Positions 1-8,600 of a stretch of 46,918 bases of DNA are shown one piece after another; the first letter of the stretch is position 1, and each line of letters begins with the position of its first letter. The stretch spans positions 1 to 46,918 of the forward strand of contig DAOVRZ010000032.1 of NCBI GenBank assembly GCA_030627905.1, read 5' to 3'. The stretch comes from JAGMES01 sp023128035. Its GTDB lineage: Bacteria > Bacillota > Halanaerobiia > DY22613. The notes beneath the pieces were generated by a model. The model had not been told where the DNA came from and made no database searches. It saw only the letters and a program-made list of their open reading frames with translations. A program made the translations under genes and the position numbers.

Positions 1-63
1 AAGCGCTTAAAATGTATGACTCCATTGGAGTATCGTCATTATCTATCTACGTTAGTTGCATAA
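1..63 (+). CDS. C-terminal end of an IS3-like transposase (partial)
   Basis: The window opens inside a reading frame that ends at the TAA at 61-63. The last 20 codons read KRLKCMTPLEYRHYLSTLVA. The pattern K-x-L-K-x-M-[TS]-P-x-E-Y-R close to the C-terminus is typical of the integrase-type OrfB of IS3/IS150 elements. Only the tail is visible, so whether the element is intact cannot be judged. A hairpin follows directly. The family call is inferred from this short motif. Confidence 0.5.
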   Translation, partial: KRLKCMTPLEYRHYLSTLVA

Positions 64-64
64 A

Positions 65-94
65 TATAGCGCCAATCTGTTGATTGACGCTATA
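65..94 (+). terminator. Hairpin terminator after the transposase tail
   Basis: TATAGCG and CGCTATA arms, extended by CAAT/ATTG, with a short T-containing tail. It lies directly after the stop codon at 63. Confidence 0.5.
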
Positions 95-260
95 TAAAAA
101 GTTTTATTATTTCCACTGTCTACTTGACAGGGGGCAGTTCAGCTTCTGCAGGGGTTCTTTAGTTATTAGAAAGGATAACTTGAAACTCACATTTAGCAGG
201 AATATTTCTCTATTATGACGAAGGTATCTCAATAGAATAAAAAACGAAAGGAGATTACTA

Positions 261-1409
261 ATGAAAAAGATTAGCAACAAGCATACCCGAATCCCTATTA
301 TTCTAGTACTTACTTTTATCTTTGTTTTAATTGTAATACCAATACCTATAGTTAATGCTGAAGAAAAAAATGTTGACACAGATGTAATTGAGCGTGGAAG
401 GGTAATTTCAATAATCCGTAATATTCCTGAACCCACTGATGAATATTCTTTCCCTGGACAAGTAGTACAAATAGAGATTACGAGTGGGGAATATAAGGGA
501 CAGGTTGTAGATGCATATAATATCTTTTCTGGTAATCCCAGATATGATATTCATGTTAAACCTGGTCAGCGAGTGATTCTAACTTTAGATGAAGAAAATG
601 GTGAACTTGTAGCTGCAAATCTAAACGATGTAGCAAGAGATATTCCATTACTTATCTTAAGCATTCTTTTTGTACTTATTCTACTTCTAGTAGGCGGCAA
701 AAAGGGTTTTAAATCTTTGATCAGCCTGGTTTTTACGATAGTAATTATATTGAAAGTTTTGTTACCACTTATCTTGAAAGGTTATAGTCCAATGTGGCTC
801 ACAATCATACTCTCTACTTTAATCACAGCTTGTACGATAATAATGATCAGTGGATGGAATCGAAAGAGTTTGGCAGCTATCCTTGGAATAGTTGGAGGCA
901 CTACTTTTGCTGGAATATTAGCCTTTCTCTTTGGGCGTTTCGCTCTATTAACTGGTTTAGGGTCACACGAAGCTCAGATGCTTGGATTTATCAGAGATTA
1001 TGAATTAGATTTTCAGGGTATTCTCTTTGCTTCAATGCTTTTTGGCGCATTGGGAGCCGTAATGGACGTAGGCATGTCCATAGCTTCGTCTATAGAGGAA
1101 GTATATCTTGCTAATCCTATTGCTACATCCCGTGAGCTATTTGACTCTGGAATGAATGTTGGCCGAGATATCATGGGAACTATGTCTAATACCCTTATTC
1201 TAGCATACGCTGGTGGTTCTTTACCACTATTATTGATTCTCGTGGGGTATCAACAATCATTGTTAAAAGTAATCAACCTTGATCTCATGGCCAGTGAAAT
1301 CATTCGTGCACTAGCAGGAAGTCTTGGACTGTTTATTGCAATTCCGTTGACTGCACTTTTCAGTTCCTGGTTAATTCACAAGAAAACAATGAGAAAATAT
1401 TATACATGA
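261..1409 (+). CDS. YibE/F-like multi-spanning membrane protein
   Basis: A 382-aa protein with an N-terminal membrane segment (about residues 10-32). A soluble stretch of about 90 residues follows, containing the RGRV..I and GQVV..EITSGEYKGQ pattern. Six or seven hydrophobic helices follow from about residue 128 to the end. The soluble domain followed by a helix bundle with G-rich turns is the YibE/F family layout. The family is widespread in Firmicutes but its substrate is not established; it is usually described as a predicted membrane or transport protein. AAAGGAG lies nine bases before the ATG, so the start is well supported. The gene stands alone between a terminator and a 250-bp gap. 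The annotation rests on pattern recognition of the family. Confidence 0.85.
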   Translation: MKKISNKHTRIPIILVLTFIFVLIVIPIPIVNAEEKNVDTDVIERGRVISIIRNIPEPTDEYSFPGQVVQIEITSGEYKGQVVDAYNIFSGNPRYDIHVKPGQRVILTLDEENGELVAANLNDVARDIPLLILSILFVLILLLVGGKKGFKSLISLVFTIVIILKVLLPLILKGYSPMWLTIILSTLITACTIIMISGWNRKSLAAILGIVGGTTFAGILAFLFGRFALLTGLGSHEAQMLGFIRDYELDFQGILFASMLFGALGAVMDVGMSIASSIEEVYLANPIATSRELFDSGMNVGRDIMGTMSNTLILAYAGGSLPLLLILVGYQQSLLKVINLDLMASEIIRALAGSLGLFIAIPLTALFSSWLIHKKTMRKYYT

Positions 1410-1659
1410 TAATTTGATAGCTCTACCTCTACCCAAGATTTATAACAAAATTTTAACTTTAGAACAAGTGACATACTTTTTAGATAATGTATAATTCAAT
1501 TGAAATTTGGTAATATTTATATTGAAAAGAAAAAAATTAAGAATTCGCGATAAAAATTTCTTAGTAACAAGGGATTATTACTTTTTTAGCGAAGATTACT
1601 TATAGAGTTAATGTAAATGATATGTTTGCCAAATTTAAACTCCTTACTGGAGGTGACTT

Positions 1660-3276
1660 ATGCACATAAAAAAGAGATATACTAAAACGTTTACTATCTT
1701 TATTTTATTTCAATTTGTTATTGTTATTTTTTTATTTTATTTCCCACTAAATAACCATTTTAATAAATCCAATCAGTTGTCTATAAAAAAACAAACTGAA
1801 ATATTTATTGAAATATTAAGCACTAAAGAAAAAAATCTTGAGAACAGAGTTGTTTATTATGGGATATGGAATGCACTTTATGATCAAATCACACTTAAAG
1901 ATCAAGACTGGTTTGATGTTAATATTTCACGTTTAAAAAATAATGAAAAATTGGACTCAGTTATAATATTAAATCAAAACAATGAAGTTGTGTACTCGGA
2001 TTTAGATACTTTTTCTTTATCTGAAGAATTTTTTCAAGCAAATTATGTTTTAGAAACTTTAAATGATATGAAACATCAATCAGGATTAATTAAATATAAT
2101 GATCAATTTTACATGGTTAGCATCAGCCCCATAGTTAAATCTACAGTACGATTTCACCCAAATGGTGCGTTGGTCTTTCTTCAAGCCATTGATCAATATT
2201 TTATTAATCAAGAGATAGCCAATTTCATGGACAAAGATTTAAAAATTAAGTTATCTTCTAGGTTTTTCCCAAAAATTACCGATAAAGAAATTACTGTTCC
2301 AGTCATCTCTCTAGAATCAGAAACAATTGGATATTTTATACTTCATTATAATAACCCATATACGGCATTCCAGCAGACATTTACAAAGAACATACTTTTA
2401 AGTATGCTTATTCTTTTTTCCTTCTTCCTATTATTAAGTAAGCAGTTGTCTGACCGCTTAACTAAAAGGATTGAACTATTATATTTAGAAGTTGAAACAG
2501 CAATCAGACGAGATCTTAACTACGATGTTAAGGTTGAGGGTGATGATGAAATTTCTAGGCTTGCAAACTATTTTAATGATTTGTGCAAAAAAATGCAAAA
2601 ACATATACAACAAGTCTACACTACAAATGAGAAATTACATTCTACATATTTAGAGGTTATCCAAGGGCTAATTACAGCTATCGAAGTTAAGGATCCTTAT
2701 ACACGAGGTCACTCACATCGAGTGATGGTTTATTCAGAATTAATTGCAAGAAAAATACAGTATCGAGATTTGGAAACCATTCAAATGGCATCTTTGCTCC
2801 ATGATATTGGAAAGATTGGTGTTCCAGAGCGGATTTTGAACAAGCCAGGCAAATTAACTGACGAAGAATATGAAATCATCAAATCTCATCCAGATCATGG
2901 ATTCAAAATTATAAACAACATCGAAGGATTTAGCCGGATTAAGGATATGATCCGATTCCATCATGAACGAGTAGATGGCAAAGGCTACCCTACAGGGATG
3001 CAAGGAATTATCATCCCCCTTGAGGCACGAATTATCGCTGTAGCAGATACATTTGATGCTTTAACCAGTGATAGAGCCTATCGCCAAGGAATGTCCGTAC
3101 ATAATGCCTTAAAAGAATTGAACCGGGTAAAAGGGACTCAATTAGATGAACGACTAGTTGATGCATTTATAGAAGTTACAAAAGAGAATAACTACTTCAA
3201 AGGATATGATAAGCTAAAATTATTGGACAAGTTCAATGAGCCTATAGAATATTGTCAATCTAAGATTTCCTTATGA
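1660..3276 (+). CDS. Membrane sensor with CHASE4-like, HAMP and HD-GYP domains
   Basis: A 538-aa predicted c-di-GMP phosphodiesterase. A membrane helix (about 9-27) precedes an extracellular region of about 215 residues, whose start (YYGIWNALYDQ..., DWFDVNI) resembles CHASE4 sensor domains. A second helix (about 243-260), a HAMP-like linker (about 262-315) and an HD-GYP domain (about 335-510) follow. Key motifs are visible: HDIGKIG near residue 381, and HHERVDGKGYPTG near 433, which is the GYP signature. The ligand is unknown. GGAGG lies 7 bases before the ATG. The gene is followed at once by a strong terminator. Its last codons are repeated in a fragment at 3867-3914, showing a local duplication. 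Confidence 0.88.
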   Translation: MHIKKRYTKTFTIFILFQFVIVIFLFYFPLNNHFNKSNQLSIKKQTEIFIEILSTKEKNLENRVVYYGIWNALYDQITLKDQDWFDVNISRLKNNEKLDSVIILNQNNEVVYSDLDTFSLSEEFFQANYVLETLNDMKHQSGLIKYNDQFYMVSISPIVKSTVRFHPNGALVFLQAIDQYFINQEIANFMDKDLKIKLSSRFFPKITDKEITVPVISLESETIGYFILHYNNPYTAFQQTFTKNILLSMLILFSFFLLLSKQLSDRLTKRIELLYLEVETAIRRDLNYDVKVEGDDEISRLANYFNDLCKKMQKHIQQVYTTNEKLHSTYLEVIQGLITAIEVKDPYTRGHSHRVMVYSELIARKIQYRDLETIQMASLLHDIGKIGVPERILNKPGKLTDEEYEIIKSHPDHGFKIINNIEGFSRIKDMIRFHHERVDGKGYPTGMQGIIIPLEARIIAVADTFDALTSDRAYRQGMSVHNALKELNRVKGTQLDERLVDAFIEVTKENNYFKGYDKLKLLDKFNEPIEYCQSKISL

Positions 3277-3281
3277 TTAAT

Positions 3282-3319
3282 AAATCCCTGCATTACATGA
3301 TGATGTGATGCAGGGATTT
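3282..3319 (+). terminator. Terminator of the HD-GYP gene
   Basis: Twelve-base arms AAATCCCTGCAT and ATGCAGGGATTT, followed by a T run. A near copy of this hairpin lies at 3919-3958 within the duplicated segment. Confidence 0.8.
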
Positions 3320-3327
3320 TTGCATTT

Positions 3328-3399
3328 TTAAGAGTTTTCAAGATGTCCTTTAAGTTGGAGGTATTCTGTATAGCCGTTATCGTATTCGAAGGCTAATTC
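3328..3399 (-). pseudogene. Remnant of the HNH gene 3' end
   Basis: Reads ELAFEYDNGYTEYLQLKGHL..NS and a stop on the minus strand, against ELAFKYDNGYIEYLQLKGHL in the longer gene at 3968-4594. Only about 23 codons survive. It is a by-product of the local duplication. Confidence 0.75.
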
Positions 3400-3540
3400 T
3401 TAATCTTCATTTGGAAGTGGAATACAGCTAAAAAATATAGTTGTATTTTCATCTGTAGACTCAATGTTTAAAGCACAAATAGTTATACTACTTATTGAAA
3501 GTAATGCTAAAATTGAGAGAATGCAAATAATCTTTTTCAT
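3400..3540 (-). CDS. Small secreted peptide (46 aa)
   Basis: The ORF begins MKKIICILSILALLSIS and has a clear Sec-type signal: two lysines, then a hydrophobic core of about 18 residues with a likely cleavage after ICA. A short acidic mature part of about 22 residues follows, containing one cysteine and ending PLPNED. AGGGGTGAC is correctly spaced before the ATG. A promoter match lies upstream (3672-3700). No family is recognised. The size and architecture fit a secreted pheromone-type or other small exported peptide, but function is unknown. Its stop abuts the duplicated HNH remnant. Confidence 0.6.
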   Translation of the reverse strand: MKKIICILSILALLSISSITICALNIESTDENTTIFFSCIPLPNED

Positions 3541-3866
3541 TTAAGTCACCCCTTTATTAAAACCTTGTGATATTTCAAGATTTTTTGTAAAACAAGTAAA
3601 TGCATATGGATAGGCTTGTGCACGTTTAAATTTATATCTATTAATCAATTTGGTTCAAAATGCCTATTTACATTATAACAGTCACAAGTCGATAAAGCAA
3701 GTAATTTTTCCATAATAGAGCATTATAAGACAATATTATTATTTTGCCTTTCGGCAATAAAGAAAAAATCTCCAAATATATAGGAAAAATAATCCTCATC
3801 ACTTCTAAGTTTTAATTTTTAGATCAAATATAATTTCATCTAACATGAGAGGTGAATATGGTGGGC
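3541..3866. other. Gap between peptide gene and duplicated segment
   Basis: Apart from the promoter listed, only a short GCCTTTCGGC-type hairpin near 3751 is visible. No convincing ORF was seen on either strand. The gap is the material separating the two copies of the duplicated segment. Confidence 0.4.
3672..3700 (-). promoter_or_regulatory. Sigma-A-type promoter for the 46-aa peptide
   Basis: On the minus strand: TTGCTT, a 17-base spacer, then TATAAT. The leader to the ATG at 3540 would be about 125 bases. Confidence 0.5.
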
Positions 3867-4039
3867 AAATTCAATGAACCTATTGAAAATTATCAGTCTA
3901 AGATTTCTATATAATAAACAAAGCCCTGCATTACACATGATGATGTGATGCAGGGCTTCTTGCATTTTTAAGAGTTTTCAAGATGTCCTTTTAGTTGTAA
4001 ATACTCTATATAGCCGTTATCATATTTGAAGGCTAATTC
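3867..4039. repeat. Duplicated segment, copy 2
   Basis: Second copy of the 3228-3399 segment. On the plus strand it encodes KFNEPIENYQSKISI and a stop, matching the HD-GYP C-terminus. The hairpin follows, then the true 3' end of the HNH gene on the minus strand. Confidence 0.8.
3919..3958 (+). terminator. Second copy of the GCCCTGCAT hairpin
   Basis: Arms AAGCCCTGCAT and ATGCAGGGCTT. It lies at the 3' end of the HNH gene and is a diverged copy of the 3282-3319 terminator. Confidence 0.6.
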
Positions 4040-4594
4040 TTTTCGATCAAACTTTGGTTTCATTTTATGAATAATACGATGATGATTGGGGCAAAGAATT
4101 ATAATATTTTCTGGAGTGTGATCTTCGAACTGAGCAAAAGGTTTGATATGATGACCTTCTGAATAATCCACTCCATAGCTATCCTTAAAAGAATGTTTGC
4201 AAATTTGACATTGGTAATTATATCTTTTTTTAAGATCTTTCACTAAAGTGTTTCGAAGTTTTCTATAACTCTTAATACCTTGCCGGGTTTCGTAGAATGC
4301 TTCTTCATCTCCATAATTCTCTTTTAAATACTTTTGAAATGCCTTATCTGACATCTCACAGATTTCTTCTATCTTTTTTTCCTTTCTTCGAATCTCTTCC
4401 ATAGCTTTAGTGTATTGCTTCTTTTTCTTCACTGTAATAAATTCAATCCGATAGTGATAAGGAACATTAGTTGAATAAATATAAAGATATTCTTTCATTT
4501 CATCAGGAATTAAAACCTTTTTCTTTTTCTCTACTTTATATTTTTCAATATAATTATTCGTTGAGCTAAATCTTTTTGTAAGTTCTTGCTGCAA
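3968..4594 (-). CDS. HNH endonuclease (C-terminal part of a split gene)
   Basis: The 208-aa reading frame ends in an HNH nuclease domain. Two CxxC-type pairs are visible (CQICKHSF and ILCPNHH), together with EGHHIKPFAQF and a final RIIH. These are the zinc and metal-binding histidines of McrA-like HNH nucleases. The N-terminal half is lysine-rich. No ribosome site supports the TTG at 4594. The same frame stays open upstream through WGIEIIQIRYNDKDL to about 4655, where it meets the frame of the next ORF. Removing one base from the CCCC run at 4632-4635 joins both into one protein of about 420 residues. It is therefore probably the 3' half of a frameshifted gene. A role as a nuclease of the adjacent defence island is plausible but inferred. 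Confidence 0.75.
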   Translation of the reverse strand: MQQELTKRFSSTNNYIEKYKVEKKKKVLIPDEMKEYLYIYSTNVPYHYRIEFITVKKKKQYTKAMEEIRRKEKKIEEICEMSDKAFQKYLKENYGDEEAFYETRQGIKSYRKLRNTLVKDLKKRYNYQCQICKHSFKDSYGVDYSEGHHIKPFAQFEDHTPENIIILCPNHHRIIHKMKPKFDRKELAFKYDNGYIEYLQLKGHLENS

Positions 4595-4625
4595 ATCTTT
4601 ATCATTATATCGAATCTGGATTATC

Positions 4626-5240
4626 TCAATACCCCATTCTCTTCGTAGCTACGCTATCTCTAATTAAATTAGTTCCTTGAGAGTTGCGGATAATCAGGCT
4701 AGTGATATCTAGTATAGAGTTTTTAACTTCTGTACGACTGCCAAAACCTCTTAGGGACATTAATACATCTAAGTAAAATCTCATTAGAGGTTCTCTCATA
4801 ATTCCTTTTCTAATCCAAAGTTCATCATCAGTAGCTATGTACTTTTCGCCATATAAAGTTAATTTTCCTGTATCGCTGATCAGAGAAAAGAGCTTTAAAT
4901 CATGAAGGACTTGGGCTGAACGTCTGGCCCGGTTATCTGGATCTAAGGAGCTTGATAGTCTCTTTCCAAGATCTTGTTTATTCAATCCATGAGCTGCAAT
5001 TATTCTCAAAGCAGATAAATTTGTTTCGAAATTTTCTCCAGGTAATTGTAATGTAGTATAATCTACAAAAGGAACTTTAGAGATCATTTTAACGATTTGC
5101 TTTTCTTTGAAATCAACTGTAATACTTCTTTCTAGACTATTTCCTTTAGTCATTACTGAATCCCAGACACTTTGGAAAAAATGTTGAATATCTTCATTAG
5201 AATATTTCTTTAAAATATACCGAATGACATCTTTTAACAC
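4626..5240 (-). CDS. Unknown protein, N-terminal part of the split HNH gene
   Basis: About 204 aa from a GTG at 5240, which has GGAGG ten bases upstream; the frame is open to 5267. No family is recognised. The text is helical. Residues around LRIIAAHGLNKQDLGKRLSS and DRARRSAQVLHDLKLFSL look like a winged-helix or DNA-binding fold, which is inference. The ORF ends at a TGA at 4626 just after a four-G run (minus strand). A one-base shift there would continue it straight into the HNH frame. Together they would span 3968-5240. It lies behind the terminator at 5334-5361, so it is probably not co-transcribed with the helicase operon. Confidence 0.6.
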   Translation of the reverse strand: MLKDVIRYILKKYSNEDIQHFFQSVWDSVMTKGNSLERSITVDFKEKQIVKMISKVPFVDYTTLQLPGENFETNLSALRIIAAHGLNKQDLGKRLSSSLDPDNRARRSAQVLHDLKLFSLISDTGKLTLYGEKYIATDDELWIRKGIMREPLMRFYLDVLMSLRGFGSRTEVKNSILDITSLIIRNSQGTNLIRDSVATKRMGY

Positions 5241-5333
5241 ATTAATTTCACCTCCGACAACAGGCAATAATGTCGTTTGTCAATATATTCGGTATTTTAA
5301 AGTGATATTCCTTTGAAGGAATGAAAATTTATA

Positions 5334-5361
5334 TAAAAAAAGACCTGTTTAGGTCTTTTTT
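5334..5361 (-). terminator. Terminator downstream of the defence-like operon and small ORF
   Basis: AAAAAAGACCT gttt AGGTCTTTTTT. The structure is symmetrical and could serve both strands. It ends the transcript from the helicase and 32-aa ORF side. Confidence 0.75.
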
Positions 5362-5398
5362 GATTCATAATCTTTCATAATTTTTGTAACCAAACACC

Positions 5399-5497
5399 CT
5401 ATAAATTTACAACAGGTTTAGGCATATTGTCAATTTCGTCATCAGACCACATTGGATCAGATAATATAGCACACTGCTTATAAAAAATATTTACCAT
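5399..5497 (-). CDS. Small ORF (32 aa), unknown
   Basis: Starts at an ATG with a strong GAGGAGG seven bases upstream, and a terminator follows about 40 bases after its stop. The product is acidic in its second half (SDDEID), with no signal peptide or membrane helix and one cysteine. No family is recognised. The excellent ribosome site and terminator favour a real small gene. It may alternatively be the start of a truncated protein. Confidence 0.45.
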   Translation of the reverse strand: MVNIFYKQCAILSDPMWSDDEIDNMPKPVVNL

Positions 5498-5607
5498 TAT
5501 AGTCCTCCTCATTTCTAAGTTTATAATTTCATATCAGATATTAAGTACATCTAATTTAATTTAAGATATGCTCCTTCTTTACTGGCCTCACCAATAGATA
5601 CAGGCTG

Positions 5608-8600
5608 CTACATTCTAGCTAATCCATCCACTAACTGGTGATATGCTTCAGGTAATGCTTTCTTAATTAATCTATCTGACAATGCAATTGCATTATAAGG
5701 AATCATATGATTCCTTATATTCCACATAGATGGATATACATAAACACTATTTTCACTTCCACCCTTTTTAACAATAATTGAATTACTGTTATAATTTACT
5801 TCAAACACCTTGTCTAATTCAAGTAGTTCTCTCAAAGGTTTAAAAATTTCAAATTGCTCCTCTAAACTAAACTCTTTCTCAATATCACCATTTCTGCCCC
5901 ATTCAAGAAGTTGAATGGCAGTATGTCTATCTAATTTATTTTGCACCCGTTGATTCCAAAAATGATTTAAGCATTCATGGCAAGATGAATCACAACTACA
6001 AGACCTTAATAATTTTTTTGTCTCGTCAAATAAATCTAAAGTTCTAGTGGCAACCTCAGAGCTATAACCTGCTCCGCTTGATAAACTATCAAACAAGAAA
6101 ATATCAACAAAAACTTTATCTGTTGAATATCTCATTCTATAACCGCTACGAATTTCATTGAACTCAATATCTAAAAGTCTACCTGCTGCTAAAAGCATTG
6201 CTTCTGATAATGTTAGGGAAGCTGTATTTATCCAATAATCACCTAACTCTGCATTTATTTTATATCTATCAACAGTGAATTCAAAAACAACCATATCAGT
6301 CACAAAATTATGTCCCAACACAACATTTTCAAATTCATTATGGTAACATCGTTTAGCAGTACGCGGGTGTTTATATGGATTTTTAATACTTTTATCCAGT
6401 TCCTCTTCTCCAGTTACAGCGGCTCCACAATCTTTACATACATTAAATCCTTTTCCTTTCGGTCCCTTGTTTAGAACAATTAATGTTTGATCCGAACGTT
6501 CTGCTTTTTTAATATTTTTACAACCTGTTTCCTGCATATCATCTTTTGTTGGAGTTGCAGAATAACATGGCTCTTCTGCATATGACACCTCATTTTCTGC
6601 TTTCGATTCAGGTATACTAATCGCATTTAAGGGTGCAAAACCCCAAGGTTTTAAAACATATCGTTCTCCTATTGACCGCTTTTTACAAAATGGACATTCG
6701 TCATTTTTAGGCTTTTCGATATCAAACCAACCACAAGAATGATTTTTGCAATAATATAAATTCTTAAAATACTCATCATTTTCAAAATACGGTCTTGCTG
6801 GCTTTTCATAATAATTAGATCTATACTTTGAGTGAAAACTATAGATTCCCCCAGACTTATAAGTTTTTTTATCTACAACTAATATACGACCAGGAGCATA
6901 CTCACTTATTGCCATATCGAGTGACCTATCAGGTTTTTGTTCAATTTTCATTCCTTTTTTGTCTTCAATATAGAACCCAACTACATTCTTGGGAAATGAA
7001 TAAGTTGGTAAAATACTTTTTTCATATAACACATCCATTAATGACTTGGTTTCAGATTTTTCATTAATATAACTATTAGGATTTTTTTCGAAATCGACTT
7101 TTATAAAATTTAGTTCTTCATATAACAATCTTTTTATATTTTTTAAATCCATCCTTTCATAATTTGGCACTAACGTTTTCCACTCTTTTTCACTTTTAGT
7201 ATAACTATTCAAAAAATCGCAAAACAAATTATAGTGCAAATCCAAAAACTCTTTTAAATCTAATTTATCCATTCCTTTGTTAATTTGAGCAAGATATTCA
7301 TTTATAATAACCATATTAAGATGTCTATTTATTAATTTATTATTTTCTATATCTATCCACGGATGTCGTACATCCCCATAAATAATCTTATATGGTTTTA
7401 AGAAATAGTGACTATCATGTGGCCCATTATCTGTAAAAGTTACTATAGTAGAAATTGCAGAACTTCGTCTTCCCGCTCGTCCTGCTCTCTGCTGATAATT
7501 TTCTCGCATTGGTGGAATGTTTCTTAATCCAACTGCTGTAAGAGATCCAATATCAATACCAACTTCCATAGTAGTAGTACAACTTAAAATATCCACTGGC
7601 ATCTCTGTATCTATATGTACATCCTGAAATCGCATTTCATAATCTTCTGTCGTTGACCACACTTTTTGTCGTTGATCTTTATGTGATAATTGGGCAGTAT
7701 GTTCTTCAGTATTTATACTTGAAATAAGACTCTTGGCATTATTTTTTAGAGCATCTAATACTGGCTTTCTCCAAAAATCAAATCTCTTTAGATCATCTTT
7801 TGTCATTTTCACTACATTTGTACTACGACAGTGAGCACACATACCCCATAAAGTATCAGAAAAAACCCCTGAACACTTTTTGCAATAATACCACTCTTGA
7901 TTTTCATTATAGTATAACGATATAAGATTCAAATTCAAATATTTGTTTTCTACTCCACGAGGTGACGATGTATATTTTATTAAACAATTATAAATAATTC
8001 TTATTTGTTCCTTCGAAAAGTGTCTACTTTCTAAAACTTTCATAATTGAAGTTGGCATTTTACTACCTTCTTTAATTCCAAAACGTCCAAAACTACTTGG
8101 TCTAGCACTTTCTCTTACCTTCTCTTCAATCATATCACCTAATGCATAGCTATCTTTCATTACAATGTTAGCCCAAACTGAAAATAAATTTTCAAACTCC
8201 TTAAAAGACATTTCTATCCCAGCATCCTTTAAATCATCTTCAACATCATACATAGTATCTTCATCACATGGTTTGATATAACAAAGTCCGATATCTGTTA
8301 AAGATCTATAACTACTACACATAAGTTTCAATAACTGCTCATCGTATAGTCCGGGAGTAGAGTTAAATTTTGATTTTAACGAATCATATTCTATTTTCCT
8401 ATTTCTTCTAGCAGCTCTTGCAATTTTTTCCTCGATTTTTTTAATATCATCAATAAATTTTTTCTTTTCTTCTCCATAAAACAATTGTAAGTTATTATTG
8501 TAAGATTCTTCTAAAAAAGGCATATATAATAAATCCATAGTTGGGTTTTTATCCTTTTCATCAGCCCACTTCAACAATTTTTTTGCTGCAATAACCATCA

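Larger units (their letters stand above)
3228..3399. repeat. Duplicated segment, copy 1 (HD-GYP end plus HNH end)
   Basis: This stretch contains the last codons of the HD-GYP gene, its terminator, and a remnant of the last 23 codons of the HNH gene. It is repeated, with scattered mismatches, at 3867-4039. The copy 1 homology stops exactly where the small secreted peptide ORF ends (3400). Confidence 0.8.

Noticed and set aside
107..436. 109-codon minus-strand ORF opposite the YibE/F gene start
   Set aside because: Antisense shadow of a well-supported gene; no ribosome site and no recognisable protein.
1410..1659. Possible promoter or riboswitch before the HD-GYP gene
   Set aside because: A TATAAT box is present near 1487 but no convincing -35 at proper spacing, and no stable structure was seen.
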